64,000 nt of DNA from Streptomyces sp. CNQ-509 (GTDB lineage Bacteria; Actinomycetota; Actinomycetes; Streptomycetales; Streptomycetaceae). Location: NCBI RefSeq assembly GCF_001011035.1, contig NZ_CP011492.1, positions 1,619,501 to 1,683,500 of the forward strand. The letters are read 5' to 3'. Made by a program: the position numbers and the translations under genes. Below are positions 34,619 through 42,374 of this stretch, piece by piece; within the stretch, counting starts at the first letter, position 1, and each line of letters begins with the position of its first letter. The notes below the pieces were generated by a model, which was not told the origin of the DNA, made no database searches, and worked only from the letters and a program-made list of their open reading frames with translations.

Positions 34619-34972
34619 TCAGCTGAAGGAGTCGCCGCAGGCGCAGGAGCCGGTGGCGTTCGGGTTGTCGATCGTGAAGCCCTGCTTCTCGATGGTGTCG
34701 ACGAAGTCGATGGACGCGCCGGTCAGATACGGGGCGCTCATCCGGTCGGTCACGACCGAGACGCCGCCGAAGTCCTTGACGACGTCGCCGTCGAGGTCGC
34801 GGTCGTCGAAGAAGAGCTGGTAGCGCAGGCCCGAGCAGCCACCCGGCTGAACGGCGACGCGGAGCTTGAGATCCGGCTGGCCTTCCTGCTCCAGCAGGCT
34901 CTTGACCTTCGCCGCAGCGGCGTCGGACAGAATGATGCCGTCGACTGCGGTGGTCTCGCCCTGAACGGTCAT
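34619..34972 (-). CDS. erpA: Iron-sulfur cluster insertion protein ErpA (A-type carrier)
   Basis: A 117-residue A-type Fe-S carrier that hands clusters to apo-enzymes. The three ligand Cys are present: GGCSGLRYQ (about residue 47) and SCACGDSFS (the last two, at the C-terminus). The Streptomyces-type signature DRMSAPYLTGASIDFVDTIEKQGFTIDNPNATGSCACG is complete (given here in summary; residues 75-112). ATG 34970-34972 is preferred because GGGAG is 8 nt upstream; the ATG six bases earlier is only 2 nt from it. It faces the nadA gene, whose product is a 4Fe-4S enzyme and a plausible client. Confidence 0.95.
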   Translation of the reverse strand: MTVQGETTAVDGIILSDAAAAKVKSLLEQEGQPDLKLRVAVQPGGCSGLRYQLFFDDRDLDGDVVKDFGGVSVVTDRMSAPYLTGASIDFVDTIEKQGFTIDNPNATGSCACGDSFS

Positions 34973-35279
34973 TCGCATGTCTCCCGGGTTGTGGACTGCT
35001 TGCCGATCGAGTCCAACCGGCCGCGCTCCCGATTCATTCCGGCCGGGGGCGCGTTTTCTTGCTCCCTTCATGCTCGCATACGCCACCACTTCGGGTCATC
35101 CGCCCAAGGTCGAGGGAGGGCGCACGGACCGGCCCCGGACCTGCGCGCGGCATTCGTCACATTGACACGAGCACCATCGTCAACCTGACGCGAAGGGGAT
35201 ATGATGAATAACGTCAATGTGACGAAAATGGATGCGCCGGCAGCCCGCCGAGAGCCGAAGAGAAAGGGTGGAGTGCGCT
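34973..35279. other. Divergent regulatory region between erpA and nadA
   Basis: A 307-bp intergenic stretch, less GC-rich in its right half. It carries the three nadA dyads (35155-35224) and a TATGAT box (35200-35205). The left half (34973-35150) shows no clear element beyond a TTGGAC hexamer on the minus strand that might be an erpA -35. Confidence 0.6.
35155..35224 (+). promoter_or_regulatory. nadA promoter with three CGTCA-N3-TGACG operator-like dyads
   Basis: Three 13-bp sites: CGTCACATTGACA (35155-35167), CGTCAACCTGACG (35178-35190) and CGTCAATGTGACG (35212-35224). The outer two also form a 14-bp perfect inverted repeat (35153-35166 with 35213-35226). A -10 TATGAT lies at 35200-35205, so the middle site covers the -35 region and the third covers the transcription start. 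This is the layout of a repressor-controlled promoter; the regulator is not identified (an NAD-responsive factor such as NrtR is one possibility). Confidence 0.7.
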
Positions 35280-36464
35280 GTGACCACCGCCCAGGACCTT
35301 GATGTGACCCCCACACCCCTCGCCCTGCTGCTGCTCGGGCGGGAGGCCGACCCCTCCAGCGAGCGCGGCGTCGACTGTCCGGGCGACCTGCCCGCCCCCT
35401 CGGACCCCGGCCTGGTCGAGCGCGCCCGCGCCGCCAAGGAGCGGCTCGGCGAGAAGGTCTTCGTCCTCGGCCACCACTACCAGCGCGACGAGGTCATCCA
35501 GTTCGCCGACGTGACCGGCGACTCGTTCAAGCTCGCGCAGCAGGCCGCCGCCCGCCCCGAGGCGGAGTACATCGTCTTCTGCGGCGTGCACTTCATGGCC
35601 GAGTCCGCGGACATCCTCACCTCCGACTCCCAGGCGGTCGTGCTGCCCGACCTGGCGGCCGGCTGCTCCATGGCCGACATGGCCACCGCCGAGCAGGTCG
35701 CCGAGTGCTGGGACGTGCTCACCGAGGCCGGTGTGGCGGACGTCACCGTCCCCGTCTCGTACATGAACTCCTCCGCGGACATCAAGGCGTTCACCGGCAG
35801 GCACGGCGGCACCATCTGCACCTCCTCCAACGCCGAGCGGGCCCTGAACTGGGCGTTCGACCAGCGCCCGGCAGGCGCGGGCAAGGTGCTGTTCCTGCCC
35901 GACCAGCACCTCGGCCGCAACACCGCGATACGCGACCTGGGCCTCTCCCCCGACGACTGCGTCGTCTACAACCCGCACCGGCCGAACGGCGGCCTCACCG
36001 CGGAGCAGTTGCGCGCCGCGAAGATGATCCTGTGGCGCGGGCACTGCTCCGTGCACGGCCGCTTCTCGCTCGACTCGGTGAAGGAGGTACGCGAGCGCAT
36101 CCCCGGCGTGAACGTGCTGGTCCACCCCGAGTGCAAGCACGAGGTGGTCGCCGCCGCCGACCAGGTCGGCTCCACCGAGCACATCATCAAAGCCCTCGAC
36201 GCGGCCCCGGCCGGCTCCAAGTGGGCCGTAGGCACCGAGCTGAACCTCGTCCGCCGGCTGGCGAAGCAGCACCCCGACAAGGAGATCGTCTTCCTCGACC
36301 GCACCGTCTGCTTCTGCTCCACGATGAACCGCATCGACCTGCCCCACCTGGTCTGGGCGCTGGAGTCGCTGGCGGACGGGAAGCTCGTCAACCGCATCGA
36401 GGTCGACGAGGAGACCGAGGACCACGCCAAGCTCGCGCTGGAGCGGATGCTGGCGCTGCCCTGA
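35280..36464 (+). CDS. nadA: Quinolinate synthase A
   Basis: A 394-residue 4Fe-4S enzyme condensing iminoaspartate with dihydroxyacetone phosphate to quinolinate, the de novo NAD pathway. Motifs: VLGHHYQRDEVIQFAD (about residues 62-77), a first cluster Cys in VFCGVHFMAESA, PDLAAGCSMADMA, YMNSSADIKA, CTSSNAE, FLPDQHLGRN, WRGHCSVHGRF, VHPECKHEV, GTELNLV and CFCSTMNRI with the last cluster Cys. GTG 35280 with GGTGGAG about 7 nt upstream was chosen; longer in-frame starts enter the operator region. nadB and nadC are not adjacent. Control is through the dyads upstream. Confidence 0.95.
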   Translation: MTTAQDLDVTPTPLALLLLGREADPSSERGVDCPGDLPAPSDPGLVERARAAKERLGEKVFVLGHHYQRDEVIQFADVTGDSFKLAQQAAARPEAEYIVFCGVHFMAESADILTSDSQAVVLPDLAAGCSMADMATAEQVAECWDVLTEAGVADVTVPVSYMNSSADIKAFTGRHGGTICTSSNAERALNWAFDQRPAGAGKVLFLPDQHLGRNTAIRDLGLSPDDCVVYNPHRPNGGLTAEQLRAAKMILWRGHCSVHGRFSLDSVKEVRERIPGVNVLVHPECKHEVVAAADQVGSTEHIIKALDAAPAGSKWAVGTELNLVRRLAKQHPDKEIVFLDRTVCFCSTMNRIDLPHLVWALESLADGKLVNRIEVDEETEDHAKLALERMLALP

Positions 36465-36518
36465 CGAGCGGAATGCGGGGGGTGACGCGGGCCCGGCGCA
36501 GGGCAGAGGATTGACCTC

Positions 36519-37394
36519 ATGATCCTGCGCCAGGTCCGCGACTCCAAGGACGACGCCGAGGCCGTACGCGCGACCGCCTACGCCGCGTTCGCCGCCTCGC
36601 ACGCCGCCAAGGGCGACCCGCCGGAAGAGGCCGACGAGAGCGACGCGATCCTCCTGCGCAGCGTCGTACGGCACCTGGCGCGCACCGACCCCAGCGGCTG
36701 CTGGCTGGCCCTGGACGACACCGGCAAGACGCTGGGCGCGGCGCTGTCCACCAGACGGGAGGGCACCTGGGGTCTCTCGCTGCTGGTCGTCACGCCGGAG
36801 GCGCAGGGCAAGGGGATCGGCAAGGCGCTGCTGGCGCGCACGCTCGCGTACGGGCGCGGCTGCCTGCGCGGCCTCATCTGCGGCTCCCGCCACCCGCACG
36901 CCGCCCGCGCCTACCGCGCCGCGGGCTTCACCCTGCACCCGGCCATGCGGCTGCGCGGCACCGTCGACCACGCCGGCCTCGAACCGCCCACGGGCGCCGT
37001 CGTCGAGGGCGGCCCGGGCCAGCGCGACCTCATGGACTCCGTCGACCGCAGGCTCCGCGGCGGCGCCCACGGCCCCGACCACACCGAGCTGCTGCGGCAC
37101 TACCAGTGCATCGTCTCCGACGACCTCGCGGGCAGCGGGTACGCCTACCTGCGCGACGGCGAGGTCGGGATGCTGGCGGCGACATCGCGCCGGATCGCGG
37201 CGCGGCTGCTGACGGCGGCGCTGCTGAGCCTGGCCCCGGGGGCGGCGGCGCGGGTCGCGCACCTGACGGCGGACCAGGAGTGGGCGGTGGACGTGGGGCT
37301 GGCGGCGGGGCTGGAGCTGACGACGGCGGGTTACGTGTGCGTACGGGGCATGCGGCCGCCGGCGCCGTACATCCCGTCGGGGATGCTCCTGTAG
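36519..37394 (+). CDS. GNAT-family N-acetyltransferase
   Basis: A 291-residue acetyltransferase. The N-terminal GNAT domain (about residues 1-145) holds WGLSLLVVTPEAQGKGIGKALLARTL, with the acetyl-CoA P-loop Q/R-x-x-G-x-G/A (QGKGIG), and RAYRAAGF. The C-terminal half (about 165-285) looks like a second, degenerate GNAT-like domain ending in LTTAGYVCVRGMRPPAPYIPSGMLL. The substrate is unknown. ATG 36519 has GAGG 8 nt upstream. It follows nadA by 54 nt, so it could be read from the same promoter. Confidence 0.85.
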   Translation: MILRQVRDSKDDAEAVRATAYAAFAASHAAKGDPPEEADESDAILLRSVVRHLARTDPSGCWLALDDTGKTLGAALSTRREGTWGLSLLVVTPEAQGKGIGKALLARTLAYGRGCLRGLICGSRHPHAARAYRAAGFTLHPAMRLRGTVDHAGLEPPTGAVVEGGPGQRDLMDSVDRRLRGGAHGPDHTELLRHYQCIVSDDLAGSGYAYLRDGEVGMLAATSRRIAARLLTAALLSLAPGAAARVAHLTADQEWAVDVGLAAGLELTTAGYVCVRGMRPPAPYIPSGMLL

Positions 37395-37465
37395 CGGTAC
37401 GGAGCCGGGGGTACGGGCGTGCCGGTGCGGGGCTGGGCCCTTTCTGGCAGATCCCGCCTGCGTCC

Positions 37466-37511
37466 GGGGGTACCGCCCACGTGCGCGCAGCGCGCTGTGG
37501 GGGAGCCTGGC
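37466..37511 (+). repeat. Intergenic hairpin repeat, copy 1
   Basis: A 46-bp unit beginning GGGGGTACCGCCCAC and ending CTGTGGGGGAGCCTGGC. The internal CCCAC/GTGGG arms fold into a hairpin. A second copy lies at 37599-37643. Related GGGGGTACC..GGGGGAG elements are common between Streptomyces genes. Confidence 0.75.
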
Positions 37512-37598
37512 ACGCACGCCCGCTGCGTTGTCGGATCGGCCGAAGAGGCCCACTATGCGGTCGACCCTCCGCCTTGCGACCGCACGCACCAGACGCCT

Positions 37599-37643
37599 GG
37601 GGGTACCGCCCACGCGCGCCTGCGCACTGTGGGGGAGCCTGGC
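37599..37643 (+). repeat. Intergenic hairpin repeat, copy 2
   Basis: A 45-bp unit closely matching the one at 37466-37511, with the same GGGGGTACCGCCCAC start and GTGGGGGAGCCTGGC end; only the loop differs. The 294-bp gap 37395-37688 that holds both copies contains no gene I can support. Confidence 0.75.
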
Positions 37644-37688
37644 GGGAGCCCGCCCACAGGGCAGACGGCGCTATGTGCCCGACAGGGC

Positions 37689-38411
37689 CTAACTGCCCGG
37701 ACGGACAAGGCCCGACTCGTAGGCCAGGACCACCAGTTGGGCCCGGTCGCGGGCGCCCAGTTTGGCCATCGTGCGGTTGACGTGCGTCTTCACCGTCAGC
37801 GGGCTGACCTCCAACTGGCCGGCGATCTCGTCGTTCGCCAGGCCGCGGGCGACGAGCCCCAGCACCTCGCGCTCCCGGCTCGTCAGCGCGGCGAGGCGGT
37901 CCGTCGCCTCCGCGCGCCCGGTGGCGTCGGCCGTGCCGCCCGGCGGGGTGTCGCCACCCGCCAGGAAGCGGGCGATGAGCCCCTTCGTCGCCGTGGGCGA
38001 CAGCAGCGCGTCGCCGTCCGCGGCCACCCGGATCGCGGCCAGCAGCTCGCCGGGCTCCGCGCCCTTGCCGAGGAAGCCGGAGGCGCCCGCGCGCAGCGCC
38101 TCGATGACGTACTCGTCGACCTCGAAGGTCGTGAGGATGACGACGCGCACGTGGCCGAGGCCGTCGTCCCCGGAGATCGCGCGGGTGGCGGTCAGGCCGT
38201 CGGTACCGGGCATCCGGATGTCCATGAGCACCAGGTCCGCGCCCGTCTCGCGGACGACCCGCACCGCCTCCGCGCCGTCGCCCGCCTCGCCGACGACCTC
38301 CATGTCCGGCTCCGAGTCGACCAGGACGCGGAACGCGCTGCGCATCAGCGCGTGGTCGTCCGCCAGCACCACCCGGATCGGCCGCGTCCGCGGCGGCGGG
38401 ACCTCGCTCAC
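37689..38411 (-). CDS. NarL/LuxR-family response regulator
   Basis: A 240-residue two-domain regulator. The receiver (about residues 12-130) has DDHALMR, phospho-acceptor Asp in VLMDIRMPGTDG (about 64), Thr in ILTTFEVDEYV and Lys in GFLGKGAEPGEL. After a Gly/Asp/Thr linker (about 150-170) the LuxR-type HTH (about 172-232) reads LTSREREVLGLVARGLANDEIAGQL and LTVKTHVNRTMAKLGARDR. It pairs with the histidine kinase immediately upstream, its GTG overlapping the kinase stop by 4 nt. Its position beside pspA suggests an envelope-stress input, which is only an inference. Confidence 0.94.
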   Translation of the reverse strand: MSEVPPPRTRPIRVVLADDHALMRSAFRVLVDSEPDMEVVGEAGDGAEAVRVVRETGADLVLMDIRMPGTDGLTATRAISGDDGLGHVRVVILTTFEVDEYVIEALRAGASGFLGKGAEPGELLAAIRVAADGDALLSPTATKGLIARFLAGGDTPPGGTADATGRAEATDRLAALTSREREVLGLVARGLANDEIAGQLEVSPLTVKTHVNRTMAKLGARDRAQLVVLAYESGLVRPGS

Positions 38412-39889
38412 CCCTGCTCCTTGATCGCCCCACCGGACGCGCGGCGCAGACAGCCGGACGCCCGCGTCCCGTTCGCCTCCCGCTCCCGCGGCGGCCTGGC
38501 CGTGCCCGGGCCGCCGGCGGCCGGGGTCCCGCCCGTATCCGCGTCCGCCGCGACCCGCAGCGGCAACCGTACCCGTACCTCGAAGCCCGTCCGGCCGTCC
38601 GTACGCTCTCCCGCCGTGCACCGGCCGCCCAGCGCGGCGGCGCGCTCGCGCATGCCGACGAGCCCGAGCCCGCCCGCGCGCTCGCCGTCCGCGTCCCCCT
38701 CGGCGCCGTCCTTCGCACCGCCGTCGCGCCGCGCGCCGTCCTTTCCCCCGCCGTCCCGCCCGTCGTCCGGTCCCGTCCCGGCCGTGCCGGGGCCGTCGTC
38801 GCGGACCGCGATCTCCAGCTCGTCCGCCTCCCGCGACAGACTCACCACCGCATGCGCCTCCGCGCCCGCGTGCTTGTGCACGTTCGTCAGCGCCTCCTGG
38901 AGCACCCGGTACGCGGCCAGGTCCACCGCCGCCGGGAGCCCGCCGACCACCTCGGCCGCCCGCTCCACCCGCGTCGTCACCGCCGTCCTGCGCGGGCCCA
39001 GCTCCGAGGCGACCTCCACCGACACCGGCGTGCCCGCCCGGACGAACCCCTCCACCAGCTCCGCCAGCATCGCCAGCCCCGGCGAGGGCTCGGTGGGCGC
39101 GTGCGGGTCGCCGGACTGGCGCAGCAGCCCCACCGTGGTGCGCAGCTCCTCCAGCGCCGTACGGCCGGCGTCGCGTACGTGCGCCAGCGCCTCCTTGGCC
39201 TGGTCCGGGCGGCTCTCCATCACGTGCGAGGCCACCCCCGCCTGGACGTTGACCAGCGCGATGTGGTGCGCGACGACGTCGTGCAGCTCGCGCGCGATCC
39301 GTACCCGCTCCTCCGCGACCCGCCGCCGCGCCTCCTCCTCCCGGGTCCGCTCGGCCCGCTCGGCGCGCTCGCGGATGGCGTCGACCACGGCCCGGCGGCT
39401 GCGCACGGCGTCGCCGACGCCCGCGGCCATCCCGGTCCAGGCGAAGACCCCGAGGTTCTCGTCCGCGTACCAGGGGCGGTCGCCGAAGAGCATCATCGCG
39501 AACGTCAGCACCCCGATGGTGAGCAGCGCGATGCGCCAGGTGGTGTGCCGGTCGGTGCGGGCGGCGACGGTGTAGAGGGCGACCACGACGCTCAGCGCGA
39601 TCGGCGAGCGCGGGTCGCCCGCGGAGGCGATGACGTGCGCGATGGTCAGCGTCATCGTGGCGGCGAGCACGGCCCACGGCGCCCGCCGGCGCAGTACGAG
39701 GACGGCGCAGGCCGCGGTCGCGAGCACGACCTCGGCGGCGCCGAGGTCGGCGGGCGGCGGCGCGTTCGCCCCGCGGTCGGGGTACACGGAGCTGATGAGG
39801 ATGGCGGCGAGCGCGACCGCCGCCAGCAGGGCGTCGGCCGCGAGGGGGTGCGCCCGCAGCCAGCGGGGCAGAGCGGCGAGTGAGGTCAC
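38408..39889 (-). CDS. NarL-type sensor histidine kinase with glycine-rich insertion
   Basis: A 493-residue kinase. The N-terminal 160 residues hold about five membrane helices with short loops. The HisKA_3 dimerisation domain (about 190-255) contains IARELHDVVAHHIALV with the phospho-His. The HATPase_c domain has the N-box-like ALTNVHKHAGAEA and DDGPG. Between that G1 box and the G2 box GGLGLVGMRERAAALGG lies a 37-residue Gly/Asp/Lys-rich insertion (about 393-430) that relatives lack or keep very short. The C-terminal 50 residues are low complexity. GTG 39887-39889. It overlaps the response regulator by 4 nt. Confidence 0.9.
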   Translation of the reverse strand: MTSLAALPRWLRAHPLAADALLAAVALAAILISSVYPDRGANAPPPADLGAAEVVLATAACAVLVLRRRAPWAVLAATMTLTIAHVIASAGDPRSPIALSVVVALYTVAARTDRHTTWRIALLTIGVLTFAMMLFGDRPWYADENLGVFAWTGMAAGVGDAVRSRRAVVDAIRERAERAERTREEEARRRVAEERVRIARELHDVVAHHIALVNVQAGVASHVMESRPDQAKEALAHVRDAGRTALEELRTTVGLLRQSGDPHAPTEPSPGLAMLAELVEGFVRAGTPVSVEVASELGPRRTAVTTRVERAAEVVGGLPAAVDLAAYRVLQEALTNVHKHAGAEAHAVVSLSREADELEIAVRDDGPGTAGTGPDDGRDGGGKDGARRDGGAKDGAEGDADGERAGGLGLVGMRERAAALGGRCTAGERTDGRTGFEVRVRLPLRVAADADTGGTPAAGGPGTARPPREREANGTRASGCLRRASGGAIKEQG

Positions 39890-39916
39890 GGCAGCGTGGG
39901 GTGCAGAGGAGGGCCG

Positions 39917-39939
39917 GCCCCGGTCCTGACGACCGGGGC
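39917..39939 (-). terminator. Terminator of the pspA-pspAA unit
   Basis: Perfect 9-bp stem, arms 39917-39925 and 39931-39939, loop CTGAC, 39 nt downstream of the pspAA stop and upstream of the histidine kinase start. Confidence 0.7.
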
Positions 39940-39977
39940 GCGAAGCGGCCGAGGCGTACGTGATGCGGTGACGGGAG

Positions 39978-40256
39978 TCAGCCGGGGATGAGGCCGTCGT
40001 CGCTGAGCATCTCCCGCACCTCGTCCAGGGAGGCGTCGGGCCCCGGGAGGATCAGCTCGGAGGGCTCCAGCGCGTCGGCCGGGAGCGGGGCACCCAGGGA
40101 GCGCACGGCGTCCAGCAGGGCGCCGAGGGTCCGCCGGAAGCCGGCCTCGTCACCGCCCTCCATCTCGGCGAGCAGTTCGTCGTCCAGCTTGTCGAGCTCG
40201 GCGAAGTGGCTGTCGTCCAGCTTCACCTGACCCTCCCCCATGATCCGTACGATCAC
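39978..40256 (-). CDS. pspAA: PspA-associated protein PspAA
   Basis: A 92-residue protein with the PspAA domain: an N-terminal strand MIVRIMGEGQVKL (residues 1-13), a helical pair HFAELDKLDDELLAEMEGGDEAGFRRTLGALLDAVRSLG (about 17-56) and an acidic C-terminal segment ending SDDGLIPG. In actinobacteria it accompanies PspA and is thought to modulate its membrane role. GTG 40254-40256 has GGGAG 6 nt upstream. It lies 37 nt after pspA and is followed by a terminator. Confidence 0.9.
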   Translation of the reverse strand: MIVRIMGEGQVKLDDSHFAELDKLDDELLAEMEGGDEAGFRRTLGALLDAVRSLGAPLPADALEPSELILPGPDASLDEVREMLSDDGLIPG

Positions 40257-40293
40257 GGCTTTCTCCCGTTCTTCCGAGCCCGTCGCGGGGCAG

Positions 40294-41103
40294 TCACTGC
40301 TTGTCGAACCGCGGGGCGTCCTGCGGCGGAGCCTGCTGCTGCGGCGGCGTCTGGGCGCCCTGCCGGCCGCCCTCGATCGCCTGCTGCTGCTCGGCGGGAC
40401 CGCCCGCCAGCTCGGCCTTCATGCGCTGCAGCTCCAGCTCGACGTCCGCGCCGCCGGAGAGCCGGTCCAGCTCGGCGGAGATGTCGTCCTTCGCCATCCC
40501 CGTCGGGTCGTCCAGCGCACCGGAGGCCAGCAGCTCGTCGATCGCGCCGGCGCGGGCCTGCATCTGCGCCGTGCGGTCCTCGGCGCGCTGCACGGCCAGG
40601 CCGACGTCGCCCATCTCCTCGGAGATGCCGGAGAACGCCTCGCCGATCCGGGTCTGCGCCTGCGCCGCGGTGTACGTGGCCTTGATGGTCTCCTTCTTGG
40701 TCCGGAAGGCGTCGACCTTGGCCTGCAGCCGCTGGGCGGCGAGGGTGAGCTTCTCCTCCTCGGTCTGGAGCGTCTGGTGCTGCGTCTCCAGGTCGGTGAC
40801 CTGCTGGTGCAGCGCCGCCTTGCGGGACAGCGCCTCGCGCGCCAGGTCCTCGCGGCCGAGGGCGAGGGCCTTGCGGCCCTGGTCCTCCAGCTTGGCGGAC
40901 TGGTTCTGCAACTGGCCGAGCTGGAGCTCCAGGCGCTTGCGCGACGTCGCCACGTCGGCGACGCCCCTGCGCACCTTCTGGAGCAGCTCGAGCTGCTTCT
41001 GGTACGAGTAGTCGAGGGTCTCGCGCGGGTCCTCGGCCCGGTCCAGGGCCTTGTTGGCCTTCGCGCGGAAGATCATCCCCATCCGCTTCATGACACCGCT
41101 CAT
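40294..41103 (-). CDS. pspA: PspA/IM30/Vipp1 family envelope-stress protein
   Basis: A 269-residue peripheral membrane protein that stabilises the inner membrane under stress. The amphipathic N-terminal helix (MSGVMKRMGMIFRAKANKALDRAEDP in pieces, residues 1-26) binds lipid. A long antiparallel coiled-coil hairpin (about 27-215) follows with the family motif ETLDYSYQKQLELLQKVRRGVADV. The tail (about 230-269) is Gln/Pro-rich and disordered, longer than in E. coli PspA. ATG 41101-41103 matches the conserved Streptomyces start. It forms an operon with pspAA. Confidence 0.96.
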   Translation of the reverse strand: MSGVMKRMGMIFRAKANKALDRAEDPRETLDYSYQKQLELLQKVRRGVADVATSRKRLELQLGQLQNQSAKLEDQGRKALALGREDLAREALSRKAALHQQVTDLETQHQTLQTEEEKLTLAAQRLQAKVDAFRTKKETIKATYTAAQAQTRIGEAFSGISEEMGDVGLAVQRAEDRTAQMQARAGAIDELLASGALDDPTGMAKDDISAELDRLSGGADVELELQRMKAELAGGPAEQQQAIEGGRQGAQTPPQQQAPPQDAPRFDKQ

Positions 41104-41376
41104 GGGCCTCGCGCGCCCCCTTCTGACGGACTTCAGCCTCGGCACATACTCTGCAGAACCCACAGTACGGGCCCTGCTTCTATTACCGCACTGCCCGGGC
41201 GCCAATGCGCTCCTCCTGTGGGACGAACCGCAAGGGGTCCGTCCTCCCGCCCAGGGAGTAGACGACCGTAGGGGCTCCCGGTTCACGCGCCCCCACAGGT
41301 AGTGACACGCACGCCGTTGCCGGATCGTTCCCCCTCGCTCTGGGTCGTACACCCGACTGCCCCTATTCTTGGGCTT

Positions 41377-41973
41377 GTGTTCGGAAGCCGTTCCAAGGAT
41401 GACCAGTCCACTGAGCCCGAGGTGAGCGAAGTGGAGTCGAAGCATGTGCGTCCGGCCGAGGCCCCCAAGGGCAGGCCCACGCCCAAGCGCAGCGAGTCGC
41501 AGGCGCAGCGCCGCGCCATGGCCAAGACGCCGGTGACGCGCAAGGAGGCGTCGAAGCGCGCGCGGGAGACGCGCAGGGCCGACATGGCCCGCCAGCGCGA
41601 GGCGCTGGCCTCGGGCAACGAGAAGTACCTGCCCGCGCGCGACAAGGGCCCGGTGCGCAAGTTCGTGCGGGACTACGTGGACTCGCGGTGGTGCGTGGCG
41701 GAGTTCTTCCTGCCGCTGGCCATCGTCATCCTCCTGCTCAGCATCACGCCGTCGGCAGGGCTGAAGAACATCTCGCTGCTGCTGTGGCTCTTCGTGATCG
41801 TGCTGATCGTCTTCGACTCGATCGCGATCTCGGTGCAGGTGAAGAAGCAGCTCAAGGCGCGCTTCCCGGACGAGAGCCACCGCGGCGCCCGGGCGTACGC
41901 GCTCATGCGCACGCTGCAGCTTCGCCGGATGCGGCTGCCGAAGCCGCAGGTGAAGCGGGGCGAGCGGCCCTGA
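41377..41973 (+). CDS. DUF3043 membrane protein
   Basis: A 198-residue protein of the actinobacterial DUF3043 family. A long, highly basic cytosolic N-terminus (about residues 1-95, including KRSESQAQRRAMAKTPVTRKEASKRA in pieces) precedes two membrane helices (about 108-128 and 131-152) and a basic C-terminal tail. Function is unknown; the shape suggests binding of nucleic acid or acidic lipid at the membrane. GTG 41377 gives the conserved VFGSRSKDD start. A TATTCT box (41364-41369) 7 nt before it implies a leaderless mRNA. It diverges from pspA. Confidence 0.88.
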   Translation: MFGSRSKDDQSTEPEVSEVESKHVRPAEAPKGRPTPKRSESQAQRRAMAKTPVTRKEASKRARETRRADMARQREALASGNEKYLPARDKGPVRKFVRDYVDSRWCVAEFFLPLAIVILLLSITPSAGLKNISLLLWLFVIVLIVFDSIAISVQVKKQLKARFPDESHRGARAYALMRTLQLRRMRLPKPQVKRGERP

Positions 41974-42053
41974 CGCCGGCGGGCGTACGGGGCGGAGACC
42001 GCCGCGTACGCCCGTACGAGCCGAACGCCGCCGCCCGGGTGCCGGGTCCGTCG

Positions 42054-42269
42054 CTACGCGCCCTCGGCCGCCGCCAGGCTCATCGGGCCGTACACCTCGG
42101 CCCCGTCCTCCAGCAGCCTGACCTGCTCGACGCCGCCCGCCAGCAGTTCCTTCCAGAACTCGCCGAGCCACGACTCGGCGTCACCCTGGGTCGTGAAGTC
42201 GTCCGGCTCCACCGCCGGGGTCGTCTCCGTGCCGTCGGCCTTCTCGAACCGCCAGGTCCACGCTGCCAT
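42054..42269 (-). CDS. Small conserved acidic protein (71 residues)
   Basis: A 71-residue cytosolic protein, MAAWTWRFEKADGTETTP at the start, with a helix DAESWLGEFWKELLAGG and an ending EVYGPMSLAAAEGA. It is acidic and Trp-rich. I recognise it only as a small protein frequent in Streptomyces with no assigned function. ATG 42267-42269 has GGAGG 5 nt upstream, a strong site. It is transcribed opposite to the cobalamin genes. Confidence 0.75.
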   Translation of the reverse strand: MAAWTWRFEKADGTETTPAVEPDDFTTQGDAESWLGEFWKELLAGGVEQVRLLEDGAEVYGPMSLAAAEGA

Positions 42270-42374
42270 GCATGCCTCCGTCCCACGCCGGATAGTGCGC
42301 TGGCAGCGTAACCGAGAGCGCTGAAGCGCCGCCCCGCCCGGGCGCGGGACCGCCCCTCGCGAGACGATCGGGGC

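Noticed and set aside
37395..37688. CRISPR-like repeats
   Set aside because: Only two copies, 133 bp apart, each with internal hairpin arms; no regular spacers and no cas genes.
37689..39677. Very long minus-strand frame overlapping the two-component genes
   Set aside because: It covers the correct response regulator only in its last part; upstream it is an alternate frame of the kinase gene with low-complexity translation.
41974..42374. Cobalamin riboswitch expected before the cob genes
   Set aside because: I looked for the B12-box and the conserved GCCACTG core on the plus strand and found neither.
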